Positions 1 through 10,169 of a stretch of 64,000 nt of DNA are shown one piece after another. Source of the stretch: Melampsora larici-populina 98AG31. Its lineage: Eukaryota > Basidiomycota > Pucciniomycetes > Pucciniales > Melampsoraceae. Location: contig NW_006768811.1 of assembly GCF_000204055.1 (NCBI RefSeq), positions 247,765-311,764 of the forward strand, read 5' to 3'. The translations under genes were made by a program, and so were the position numbers. How positions within the stretch are numbered: position 1 is the first letter of the stretch; each line of letters starts with the position of its first letter. The notes under the pieces were generated by a model that worked only from the letters and a program-made list of their open reading frames with translations, had not been told where the DNA came from and made no database searches.

Positions 1-1340
1 CACGCAGAAACCGTCCTTGTGTAGATTATCGTTCTCTTAATTCATGACTATGGAGATAGTTTTCCTATTCCGTTATTAGGTGACTTTTTACTCGTGTTTC
101 AGGTTGTATTTGTAAAAAGCTGTGAGTCTTGTCAACTTTCTAAGCAATCTACACATGCGCCTCAAGGACAGCTTATTCCGTCATCGATTCCTGATAGACC
201 ATGGAGTGTCATAGGTATTGATTTTATTGTCAAATTACCGATTTCATCTGGATGTGACTCTATTCTCGTAATCACTGATTACTTTTCTAAAGGCGCGCAT
301 TTCATTCCTTGTAAGGAGTCCATGAGTGCACCTCAATTAGCATCTCTTTTTATCTCTCAATTTTTTCGTTATCACGGATATCCAGACAAAATCATTTCGG
401 ACCGTGGTGCTACTTTTGTGTCTGCTTTTTGGACTGCAGTACAGAAACAACTTCCTATTTCGCCCGCACCATCAACGGCTTTTCATCCGCAGACCAATGG
501 TCAGACGGAAAAGACGAATCAGACCTTAGAGGCTTATCTTTGACACTTCATCAGTTATAGACAAGATGATTGGGTTGACATTTTACCCATGGCGGAATTT
601 TGCTTTAATAATTCCGTTTCTTCTTCTACAAAATTAACTCCTTTTTTTTTATGGCAAGGGTTTCATCCTAGAGCGAACAGTTCTACAGAGTTTTCTCGGG
701 TTCCTCATGCTGATAAATTTATAGAACAGCTTGAGGCAACACAATTGAATTTGCTGATTTTGTTAAAGCATGCTAAACAGGCTCAGGCGGAGGCTTACAA
801 TAAACATTGTCGCATCAGTCCGGTATATTCTCCAGGAGAGCTTGTATGGTTATCTCGTCAGAACATCACTACGACAAGACCTTCTTCCAAGTTGGATTAC
901 CGGAGGATTGGACCTTTTCCAGTAGTGGAGATGGTCGGAGCAAATGCTGTTCGATTATATCTGGGGCGGTACTTATTCTCGCTTACATCCTGTGTTCAAT
1001 GTGTCTCTCATCTCTCCTTTTGTTCCTCCTTCAGTATGTGGACGAAATACAACCGATAAATCAATTCCACTTTACTCAGACTTCAAAACCTCATGATTGG
1101 CGACATGTTTCGGCAATTTTAGATTATAGAAGAAAGGGAAAGCTCAACCTGAATATGTAATACGATTGTTAGGAAGATCAGTCTCGGATGATACTTGGGT
1201 AGCTCTTTCAGATATATCTTCGGATTTAGACCTTTTCATATTCAATTTTCATGCAAAATATCCTCAGTTTCCGGTTCCAAATTCTTTGTTAGATTCCAGG
1301 TGTTCTATGGGGTATCAGGCAGTGTTGGGAGAATTATAAG
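1..1340 (+). mobile_element. Ty3/gypsy pol remnant, internally deleted
   Basis: A decayed gypsy retrotransposon fragment cut off by the window start. The first 90 bases still read as reverse transcriptase block pieces (RPCVDYRSLN, then after a stop DSFPIPLLGDF) and then jump directly to the zinc-binding and core region of an integrase, so the rest of RT and RNase H has been deleted. The tail to about 1330 resembles a chromo-like C-terminus (DWRHVSAILDYRRKGK and a following region with LLGRSVSDDTW). Several stops and frame changes make it non-functional. No LTR was found on either side. Confidence 0.85.
94..1330 (+). pseudogene. gypsy integrase and chromo-like tail, broken
   Basis: Integrase of a Ty3/gypsy element, which inserts the cDNA copy into the genome. 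The reading begins with the second half of the HHCC region (CESCQLSKQS), followed by the DDE core: first Asp in GIDFIVKL, second Asp in ISDRGATF, Glu in NGQTEKTNQ. A stop at 541-543 interrupts the core; the same frame resumes (WVDILPMAEFCFNNS) and reaches the GPF/GPY-like module (RRIGPFPVVEMVG) near 900-960. A frameshift near 965 moves the reading to another frame for the HPVFNVSL motif and the chromo-like end. Catalytic residues survive, but the stop and frameshift rule out a working protein. Confidence 0.85.
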
Positions 1341-1638
1341 GTAGACAGTGATTATTATTGTAATGATTTGTAATGTTAAAGAAAGGAATAACAAATAAAT
1401 ATCAAATACTACGAAATTGTGTTATGTTAGAAGATAGTAGAAGATGGTTGTTAGGATAGAAAGTTGAAGTAAAAGAATAAGATAGATGTTATATGTTATA
1501 TTGTGTATATATATGTTTTATGTGATTATTGTTTTAGTTTTCTCTTCATCGAATTATTAACGTAGTTTTCTTAACTCTTAAAAATCTATATGTGCCTTAA
1601 AGTTGAGCAATGCTCAACCAGACCCTAGACAAGAGCCC
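1341..1638. other. AT-rich spacer, no gene seen
   Basis: Very AT-rich stretch between the gypsy remnant and the minus-strand transposase relic. It contains runs of TA-rich sequence but no open frame or repeat I could define. It may hold the decayed 3' end of the neighbouring GCM/MULE relic, because the peptidase-like tail seen in the second copy (46970-49380) is missing here. Confidence 0.5.
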
Positions 1639-3393
1639 TTACACTGTGGTGGTAACAGGATTACGATCAACTCCAGTGGCTCCCTTTGGGCGTCCCAGTT
1701 TCTTTGTGGAAAGGAGTTTAGTTGTGGTATCAGGTGGCCGGCCATCATTTGGTTCGTGTCGTTTTTTTCGATTTTTTGACCATCCAAAGGCCTGTGACAC
1801 CTTTTTGTAGTTTTTAGAGAGACCACCATATTCAACTGAAATTCCAGCCATCAAGTCCGTGTAATTCCGTTCAAGACACTTCACCAGTGCAAACAATTGG
1901 ACTAAGCCAACTTGAATGGTACAATTCCCTTCACTTTGAATTCCAAAAGTTTAAATTAAATAAAAGAAAGAATGAGTTAAAAGGAAACTTTAAACTTTCA
2001 AGAAAAGCAGAAGAACTTGCCATATCATATATCACACTTGATGCATAGACTCTTGAGCATTAGTTGTGGCAGGAAGACCATCATTGTCATCATTCAATCC
2101 ATAATCATCAATTTTAGTTTTTCGTCCAGGAAAAAGCATAGCTTCTATGTCTGCAGATTGCCACCACTGTATCCACCCTTTAGCAAGTGGAAAATCCTTC
2201 ACAAGATTATCCATTTTTCGCTCATGTGTTAGACCACCCGCTTTTTTGGCTTGAAGCAAAGATAAGGCTTGTGTGGTGAATGACTCCTACAAAGCAAAAA
2301 ATCAGTATTGAATCTTTAAAGACGAAAGGTTTCAAGATATCTCTACACACCCGATCCCCTAATTTTATGATGGGATGATTCCGTTTTATACGTGTAATTG
2401 AGGCACAAAAATGTTCTTCACATCCTGAAAGCCTTGAAAGTGCATGATTGTAATCCTTTTCAAAGATAGACATATAATCTGCAATGAAGCCATTCTTCTG
2501 TGCGCTTGAAAAATCTACAACTTGACGCACTACAATATCACATTCAGCCGGAGTCATAGAAGCACCTTTGATCTGTTTCAATAATGTTTCAAAATGAGAC
2601 TGATAATGGGCAGTTGTAAGGCCTCCAATCCAAGTGCGTTGAGTAGGAGTCCAGCGTTTGAGGACCTCACTATACATTGAAGTGGAAAGGAGGTATCCGG
2701 TTGCAAAAAACTTATAGGTGACATCAGAAAGCAGTCCACCTCTATAAACACCATCATTTTCATCCCTCATTAACAACTGATCTGCCATCTACTGTGTTTG
2801 AAAAGTGAGATGGGCATCTTCCATGAATGAGCTAGAAATCATTTTCAAACCACGTCTAAAATTATAATAAGCATCACAAGTAAGCTTAAGTGTTTCTAAT
2901 TTTATTTCAAGCAGCTACTTACTTTAACCACTCGCCCATATCTGTGACAACTTCATCTGATTTCCCAGTATCCTTTTTGTCTGGAATCATCCCTGCTTGA
3001 GATAAAAACACTCTACGGTAGTAAGCCACTTGGTCTCAATGTCCAAATGCCCGATGAATCGATGCCACTGTCTCAATAGGTTGCCGTCCTGCTGGAGCTC
3101 GCCCAACCTGTGAATGCAGTCAATTCACATCAACAACTGCCTCAAAAACAACATAATACAAATACACCAATTTTACAACTCACGCTGTGCTCTATGGGAC
3201 GCGTCGCTAGGTTGCTTATAATCTTCTCAGCAAGTTTTGATTTTGAAAGCTTGTCTGCTATTGATTTTCTAGTCCAAGGATGACCATGGACACCCGTATG
3301 TCTCATAATCCCCCATCCACTGACGTGGTTATCAACACGACAGGTGGTATTAATGCACCTTTGAGAATGTCTTGGAATCCCTGGTCAAATGAT

Positions 3394-3591
3394 CTGAAAG
3401 CGTGCGCTTCAGCACTGAAATCACAACCACCGACAAAGACTTATAAAAGTAACTCTGACCTGAAAGCGTGCGCTTCAGCACTGATATCACAACCACCGAC
3501 AAAGACTTATAAAAGTAACTCTGACCTGAAAGCGTGCGCTTCAGCACTGAGATCACAACCACCGACAAAGACTTATAAAAGTAACTCTGAC
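3394..3591. repeat. Three tandem copies of a 66-bp unit
   Basis: Units at 3394-3459, 3460-3525 and 3526-3591 are nearly identical, differing at single positions. A fourth, more diverged unit lies apart at 3700-3765. Read on the minus strand, the isolated unit is flanked by a good 3' splice site upstream (TTATAG) and a GTGAAT downstream, so it looks like a 66-nt exon; the tandem units would then be exon copies joined end to end with no intron between them. Confidence 0.9.
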
Positions 3592-3685
3592 CTATACAAA
3601 GGTTCAGATTGATTAGTTAAGCTATCACTATTTGATAGCTGATCTTGGAGTAGATTAAGAGATAAGATTTCTCTTCCCAAAGATG
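3592..3685 (-). repeat. Spliced copy of the 3838-4021 transcript unit
   Basis: On the minus strand this is 17 nt (3685-3669) followed directly by 77 nt (3668-3592). The same two blocks occur at 4021-4005 and 3914-3838, but there they are separated by 90 nt (4004-3915) that begins GTAAGTC and ends CTCAATAG, a textbook fungal intron. The 77-nt blocks look identical by eye. The copy continues into the 66-nt unit without the second intron (3837-3766, starts GTACTAAA, ends GATTATAG). The simplest reading is a copy made from spliced RNA. Confidence 0.8.
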
Positions 3686-4042
3686 ATAATTGTATTCACC
3701 TGAAAGTGTGCGCTTCAGCACTGAGATCACAACCACCAACAAAGACTCATAAAAGTAACTCTGACCTATAATCACAACAACAAGATTAGAGATGAAGAAC
3801 TGAGAATAAGTGAAACTGAGAATAGACAATTTAGTACCTATACAAAGGTTCAGATTGATTAGTTAAGCTATCACTATTTGATAGCTGATCTTGGAGTAGA
3901 TTAAGAGATAAGATCTATTGAGTAAAAGAGAAAGTAACGTGAATCGAAATAAAACAACAGGTTAACTTAATTGAAGAGATAATGAAAGATGAAATATGAC
4001 TTACTTCTCTTCCCAAAGATGGGGAAAAGAGAAGTAAGATAA
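3686..4042 (-). other. Unspliced template with two introns and a 5'SS hairpin
   Basis: Read on the minus strand: hairpin exon 1 (4042-4005), intron 1 (4004-3915, 90 nt), exon 2 (3914-3838, 77 nt), intron 2 (3837-3766, 72 nt), exon 3 (3765-3700, 66 nt), then 14 nt beginning GTGAAT before the spliced copy starts. Exon 1 folds as CTTACTTCTCTT against AAGAGAAGTAAG, with the GTAAG of the 5' splice site forming the base of the stem. Exon 2 has an AGCTATC/GATAGCT hairpin. There is no convincing coding frame across the exons, so a non-coding RNA or the untranslated part of a transcript is possible. Confidence 0.6.
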
Positions 4043-4339
4043 GTTGGGCAACGAAAGTTATAAGTACTCCGATGATTTGATTACATTGGGGTGATTACTG
4101 ATGTCATTCTTTGATTTCACTGATGACGACATTTCTAGTGTGTTACTTAACGCTACATTTGTAATTCCTCTCTTGATTAATTTTAATGTACTTGTTCAGG
4201 TCGATTGAACACTTCAAGAACCTTTGATAATATAGATTGCCCGGGCATCTTGGTACCTTGCACATGTTTATCCTAGTGAGATGATTGATAACAGATGAAT
4301 AAGTTCAAAATTCAATCTTGACATGATAGAGTGGGTACT
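4043..4339. other. Intron interior of the MULE relic, no gene seen
   Basis: Sequence between the hairpin exon and the 5' splice site of the host transposase exon (GTAAGTACCC just below 4340). AT-rich, no open frame, no repeat that I could pair with another part of the window. Confidence 0.4.
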
Positions 4340-4838
4340 TACACGGTCTCCCATTCATCCATCTTCCGTCGACCAGTCAAAGGTGAGTCAAGGACATCAC
4401 ACTCCAGGTTTTCACAACGAATTACACCAAGGTAGTTGATGCAAAAAGTATTCCAATCACCCTCATCACTGCCACGAGCACCTGACTTGCTATAGCTATA
4501 ACCCACTATTCCCCAGTTAGTGACTTTTTGCTTCGGCATCTTGACATATACAGTCCCTCGGTCTGGGAACAGCGGATATCCCTCAGGATCAAGAGTGGTA
4601 CCATGATCAATAAAGGTTTCAAATGATGCTTGATCAACTGGTAACCTAAAGTTCTTTTTACCGGCCTTTGATTTGCCTTCATCTTCTTTTTTGACTTCAT
4701 CTTCTTTTTTGGTTCATCTTCCTTCAAATTGACCGCATCTTCATTGAAGTCGAGTGTATTTTCATTGATAGCTGTCTTGATGATCTCTTCAGTTTCTTCT
4801 TTGTTATAATAATCAAATAGGATATTCGGATCCATCAT

Positions 4839-5389
4839 CAAAGGAGAAAAGGTTGAAATCGTGATGTTCAAAGTCAAAACAAAATCAAATGTCTCCCATG
4901 ATTTATTTGTGCTGGACCCCTGCATACAAAAAATCATTCTGTGCGTACAGGCCATCCCAATTGGGAATAGCATCATTTAGAGGTGTAACTCAGGCCGCAA
5001 AATTCCACAGTCCACGCCGAAAGTTGCTTTTTGCGGCCTTTGTTTTACACACCTTCAAGGCCGTAAAATTCATGATTCTAACCCCTCTACATACAAATTT
5101 GCGCTCGATCTCTTGCGCTTCATATTTTTACGCATCTCAAAAGTAAAAAAAAACAGCGTAAAATTCCACAATCGGTAGGAATTGTGTAATTTTAAACCCC
5201 TCGCATTTTATGCTCCTTATCCGGCGTAAACCGTGGAGCGCAAAATTCACCCACCCCCTTCTAAACCTGGGCCTGAAGGGGTATTTTCCCTCAGAAGTCA
5301 ACCATGAACATCAAGCATGGGAATTTAGATCATGGTGTTTATCAGAGTTCATTTGTTCGATATAGAAAGAGATACAATGAGGATAATCT
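4839..5389. other. Spacer with CGTAAAAT-type repeats
   Basis: Region between the transposase relic start and the copia LTR. From about 4990 to 5250 short motifs such as GCAAAATTCCAC, GTAAAATTC and GCGTAAAATTCC recur in both orientations, which suggests a small decayed palindromic or MITE-like element. Similar CGTAAAA-type wording appears near 46330-46570. No boundaries or target duplication could be fixed. Confidence 0.35.
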
Positions 5390-6037
5390 TGAACTTATTA
5401 TGGCTACTTCACCATCACCGGTAACCTAAGAGGTAACCACAAGCTGAACATCTTATGGACGGATTGGGATATAAATGAAACATGGAGTTTGAAGAGAGAG
5501 TTGTCCGGATTGGGAAAGGGAGAGATGAAGTTTTTCTACCTATATGTACTTTTTGTCTGTTCACAATTATTGTTCCCTTTTTCTTCATCTGAACATTTTA
5601 TTCTCTCTACTCTCAAGTTCATTTCCTCACGTCCCATTTCCATTGCCCGTTCGGAATAGGTTAGCCATTAGATAGTCTTATTATTTCTATATCCCACCTT
5701 TTTATTAATCTTTGTTCTTCTCAGGTTTGAGTGTTTCCATCTACCACTCTCACTAAAAGTCCTGAGCGAAGTTCTCATATAACTTCTTCTAAAGGTGTGT
5801 ATCACGAAATAAATAATCTGAACATTTTATTCTCTCTACTCTCAAGTTCATTTCCTCACGTCCCATTTCCATTGCCCGTTTGTAATAGGTTTGAGTGTTT
5901 CCATCTACCACTCTCACTAAAAGTCCTGAGCGAAGTTCTTATATAACTTCTTCTAAAGGTTCAAGTGTTTCCATCTACCACTCTCACTAAAAGTCCTGAG
6001 CGAAGTTCTCATATAACTTCTTCTAAAGTTTGATACA
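5390..6037 (+). repeat. copia 5' LTR
   Basis: Starts TGAACTT and probably ends GATACA at 6037, giving a TG...CA repeat of about 648 bp; the following TTATCAGTACC could be the primer site. Internally redundant: the block around TCCTGAGCGAAGTTCT occurs three times (5723-5793, 5887-5957, 5959-6028) and the block CTGAACATTTTATTC to CCATTGCCCGTT twice (about 5588 and 5818). The exact 3' end is an inference. Confidence 0.75.
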
Positions 6038-6071
6038 TTATCAGTACCAGTTTACCATAAGGCTAAACGAT

Positions 6072-7313
6072 ATGTCGCTCGACTACGATGCTGGAACCAC
6101 ATCATCATCATCTCGCATGCTTTCGACCACGAAGAATTATCTTACGTGGGTGACTATGATCGAGTGTAAACTCAATCGTTTGGGATTGCTCGAGATCGCA
6201 CTTGGAACGGAACCTGTATCTAGGACTCCTGGTGTCAAACCTACCGATCTGATGAAGGAATCTCATCGAATCAAGAGCAAGAGGGCGTATAACGTCATTA
6301 TTGATTACCTAAACGAAGACAACTTGGCTCTCGTCAGCAGTAACGAGGAAGTCGGAAAGGCTAGAAATGCCTTCATGCTTTGGACTCTACTTCGTGAAAA
6401 GTACATTGGAGAAAACATGCTTAACAGAACGACTCTTTTCACCAAGTTCGCCAACATTGTATTTACCGATGTCGAAACCTTTGTTAAAGAAGTTAGATCA
6501 TGTGCTAATGAGTTAAGAAGGTCTGGATTCAAGATGGGTGAAGAGATGAAGGTAATCATGGCTCTGTCAAAACTTCCATCTGAATACGAATTGTTTGTCA
6601 GGGTTATGACCCATGGATTTCCGGATCAGAACCTCGATTTCATGCTACATCGACTGGAGCAAGACCAACTTCAGAGCGCGACTAGCGGTATCGAAGCAAA
6701 CCGCGCCACCGCACATCATGCCAATTCGAGTTCGGCAAAACCTGCTGGAAGCTCCGTATCTTGTACTCATTGCAAGAAAGTTGGGCATGTAGAAGATAAG
6801 TGCTGGAAGAAATACAAACACTTAGCTCCTAATCGAAACCAAAGTCGATTCACTCAAGCTCCAACCGAAGAACCTGAAGTTCCAACCACTGCGAACTACG
6901 CAGGCGTGGACGACTCTATTCCTGGGTCAGTCCCATTTAATCAAATATCGAGTTTTGTCTGTTCAACTAGTTCTGAAACAAGCCTACTCGACTCAGGTGC
7001 TTCTGATCCGATGTTCAAGTCTAGAGAATCATTTCAAAGCTACAATCCCTGTAATGTAGAGATTAGTATAGGAGAGGAAGGAAGGATAATTAAAGCTATT
7101 GGAAAAGGAACAGTAACCATTAAATCAAAATATGGTCAATACAACATCAACAATGCTTTCCATGTACCTTCTCTTCCCCATAATCTTTTCTCTCTTACTC
7201 CTTTCTGGAGGAAAGGTGTTCAACTCGTCTATTGTAGTAGCAATTCGTTTGTGCTAAAAAAGAATGATTCCATTATACTCGATGGAAATATTATCAATCA
7301 TCATTCATATTAA
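6072..7313 (+). CDS. copia Gag-protease part of the polyprotein
   Basis: 413 residues from the first ATG in frame (MSLDYD). The N-terminal part resembles the UBN2-type Gag of copia elements (residues about 20-200). A CCHC zinc knuckle, CTHCKKVGHVEDKC, lies near residue 231 and binds nucleic acid. The aspartic protease active site, LLDSGAS, lies near residue 307; it would cleave the polyprotein. The frame ends at INHHSY, exactly where the pre-integrase region should follow, because the 6.5-kb insertion cuts the polyprotein here. The matching downstream half starts near 13808. Gag and protease look undamaged up to the break. Confidence 0.88.
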   Translation: MSLDYDAGTTSSSSRMLSTTKNYLTWVTMIECKLNRLGLLEIALGTEPVSRTPGVKPTDLMKESHRIKSKRAYNVIIDYLNEDNLALVSSNEEVGKARNAFMLWTLLREKYIGENMLNRTTLFTKFANIVFTDVETFVKEVRSCANELRRSGFKMGEEMKVIMALSKLPSEYELFVRVMTHGFPDQNLDFMLHRLEQDQLQSATSGIEANRATAHHANSSSAKPAGSSVSCTHCKKVGHVEDKCWKKYKHLAPNRNQSRFTQAPTEEPEVPTTANYAGVDDSIPGSVPFNQISSFVCSTSSETSLLDSGASDPMFKSRESFQSYNPCNVEISIGEEGRIIKAIGKGTVTIKSKYGQYNINNAFHVPSLPHNLFSLTPFWRKGVQLVYCSSNSFVLKKNDSIILDGNIINHHSY

Positions 7314-9768
7314 AGGCGAACATGCAATTCAGACAAAACCTGACAAAATATGCAATTAGCCCCATTTTTGGGTTTCACACATGTGGCAGAAACCATTTTG
7401 TGACAATCAACATTCAATCTGTGCTTCATTTTGCAATTCCAATCATCTACCCACCACTATCTCCACCACCATGGTCCACCTCATTCTATACATCCAAGCC
7501 TAGCCCACCCTGTCGATACACCCCATCTTGCTCTTTACGCTCCTGAGTTGTCAGATTCATCCCCTTGTCTGTGAATTTCATGCAGATCCCAGCTTACAAT
7601 CAACCGTAAGGACCATTGGTGTGCCGTATTCCAGCAATTCAAGCTTTCATCTATGTATACTGATCATATTTTCTTTTAGCACATTGACCCTCTTGATCCT
7701 GTATTCAATCAAACCTCTGACGGACGGTAAACAACAGTGTGAGCTCAAAACATTTCAACTATGACTGATCTCAATCATTGCCAGTCTGACCATAAAGCTT
7801 TGTGATTTTGATTCCCATCCGATCAAACTTCAGAATTAAACAATGGCTGAATCTCAACAGATCTCAACATATGAATTTACCACCTTTTGATTCAAGTTGC
7901 ATTCATCATTCTGGTTTTGCTAGCTTACAACCTTTAGAAGTTTAGTCATCATCCAACCACCGCTTTTCATTCTGCTGAAACACTGATTTCATCCTATCTC
8001 CTTCATTCAGATTTTCATTGACAAACTCAAGCAGATGATGTCGCTTCCAGGTTTACATCAATTTATCACACAACAGCTATTTCTTTGGCTCTTGGTCCGC
8101 AACAATCACACATCAAATCATTTCTTTTCATTCATGAAGATCTAGATGTCAAAGAGTCAAGTCCAATTGTACTCGTCTCTTTTAAACGCACTATGACTAA
8201 CCTGAATTTCATCACATCACTTTTTCAATTTTTAGTGAAGTATAGGAACATGATCAGATCAGAATATAGAAAACGATAGATGAAGCTTTGTCCAGACATA
8301 TCAATCTTTGATCTCTTCTAAATCATTCACGAACTGCTATCACCCCAGCAGACTTTCATCAATTCAAAACATCACACTTGAGATTTCAGTTCGACTCAAA
8401 AGATTAAAATCAGATCTTCAACTATTACTTCAATCATTTATTGCAAAATCAATGTCAAGTTATACAAGTTAAGCAAGGGGGAAATAAACTTGCTTAACAA
8501 AATGGACAACATTGAGTCGATTCACCAAGATCATCACTGCCTTCACAGCCGAGAGGTATTAGAAACAAATTCCAAAGTGTGCTTTGAAAGCTAACAACAG
8601 TAAGTCATTCACACTTTCTCTACTGATTATTCACCCGTCTTGGATTGTGACGTTTTTTTTGGAACGATCACTTCGCACAGCATAGATCACCAACCGCGAG
8701 ATGGTCACTTTAAACATTGATATTGTTTGAACATACTGGGTAATGGGAAATGTGATGTAAGTTTCCCAGGCAATCAGGAAGATTGCTAATTCAATCTAAC
8801 TTGACTTTAAGAACAATCAATGGAACTCAAACTTACAGCCTCTCATTTGGTCAATCATCCACAAACCAAGTGCATCAAGAGCTAGCAGACAATTAAAGAT
8901 AAGAAAATCTTTGATCACCCTCAGGTTTACTCAATCTAATTTTGTAAGATACAAACAGTCATAAAGCGTGCTATGATCAATTGTCTTGTGTATCTTTTTC
9001 CAGCTATCAAATTGAGTTTATTTCAATCAAAGTATTGTCTCATCGCACTTTGAAACTTGGATGATATAAAATAACCTTATCAATCACAACATTGGTTTTT
9101 GGTCAACTTGGAAATCGAAGTCGAGTCGATTTGAATTCAGAAAAATGATCTAATGATCTAATCTGAGACCTAGGCTCTATTAAATGAAGCTGATTGAAAT
9201 GAACCAAAGATTTCAAAAATTCTATACATCCTTTTCTATTGTTATATACTTTCCTGCTTGATTTGCTCTATAGATCTGAATCAATGCAAAGCTACAAATC
9301 ACCTCTGATGATGATCAATTAAATCTTAATACATCAATTCCTTTTCCATCTTTGAATCTTTTGCAAATAATTCCATTAGAGCTCAATAGATCCTTCAATT
9401 TTTACAAATTCTCAGCTGTAATTCTAGGATGTTAAGATGACCCAGTCAGTTTTCTGAGAGATCTACTCTTCATCTGTTCTTGATTGACTTTGTCTTCAAA
9501 CTTCTCTCCAAACAGAATTTCTGTTACAAGATCCCAACAAGAATAAGCAAGACTGAAAGTTGTGATCTAGGTACTGATAGGTTTAGAGGCATTCTGTGTT
9601 TAACTTACACTGGTGATGCTTCAATGCCTCTTCAAACTCAAATTCAGGTTTTATATATTTTTCTATCATCAAATTTCCAATTTTGAATCTAAATCAACAA
9701 AACTAATCTTCAACTTTTTTGGTTTGTGTATGTCCTAGGCAAATTTATTTGAGCAATTGGGGTGTTGG

Positions 9769-10169
9769 TAAGGCCTGGACCCGGTCTGGCCTGGCCTTTA
9801 AAATCCAAGCCAACTCAGGCTCTTGTTTTTAACGGCCGACCCAGACCGGCCCAAGGGAGGAAAATTTATGTGCCGCACACCAAAAATAACAAAAATAACA
9901 TAAAATAAATAAAATAGATGATGTCAGGTGCTTTATATTGGTCCTTTAAAGCCCTATTTTTCGCTTTTTGGATCCCATGGCCACTTTTCTGAGCCTCTCA
10001 GACCCACTTTCATCGCTACAATCACTCAAAACCCTTACTTTCAGCCCTTTTGGCTGGCCAGAGAGCACACCACCCTTGGGCCCAAGGGCGAATTTCCAAG
10101 GCCAAAAAAGGCCGGACCCAAGCCCAGCTCAGGATTGCCCACTGGTCCTGGTGCCGGGTCCAAGCCTTA
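9769..10169. mobile_element. 401-bp hAT-like MITE
   Basis: Terminal inverted repeats of 16 bp (TAAGGCCTGGACCCGG on the left; reverse complement of the right end TAAGGCTTGGACCCGG) flanked by a perfect 8-bp direct repeat GGTGTTGG at 9761-9768 and 10170-10177. An 8-bp target duplication and short TIRs are typical of hAT transposons. The interior is GC-rich compared with its surroundings and holds no transposase. It is nested inside the AT-rich insertion of the copia element. Confidence 0.85.

Larger units (their letters stand above)
1639..4838 (-). pseudogene. GCM/MULE-type transposase relic (copy 1)
   Basis: Decayed multi-exon gene read on the minus strand. Exon 1 (4838-4340) starts at MMDPN and holds a GCM/WRKY-like zinc-binding region (NWGIVGYSYSKSG, CINYLGVIRCENLECD, SPLTGRRKMDEW), with one frameshift near 4670. 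The zinc region continues in a second exon (about 3393-3182, CINTTCRVDNH, MRHTGVHGHPW). Next come a piece at 3120-2930, the DDE-like part (2788-2300; GLLSDVTYKFF, TWIGGL), a TTNAQESMH block (2259-2032) and an AT-hook-like GRPPDTT...GRPKGA tail (1780-1640). In-frame stops occur near 3032 and 2788. The zinc-finger plus DDE order fits Mutator-like transposases with GCM fingers; that assignment is inference. The intron after exon 1 carries the repeat insertion at 3394-4042. Confidence 0.7.

Noticed and set aside
3394..3591. CRISPR-like array
   Set aside because: Units are directly adjacent without spacers and the context is eukaryotic.
3280..3612. 110-codon plus frame with three 22-residue repeats
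   Set aside because: The 66-bp unit is a multiple of three and therefore stays open; splice-like signals point to the minus strand.
3592..4042. Helitron 3' hairpin
   Set aside because: A stem-loop exists, but no CTRR end follows it, no TC start was seen, and the intron-exact copies argue for an RNA-derived process.
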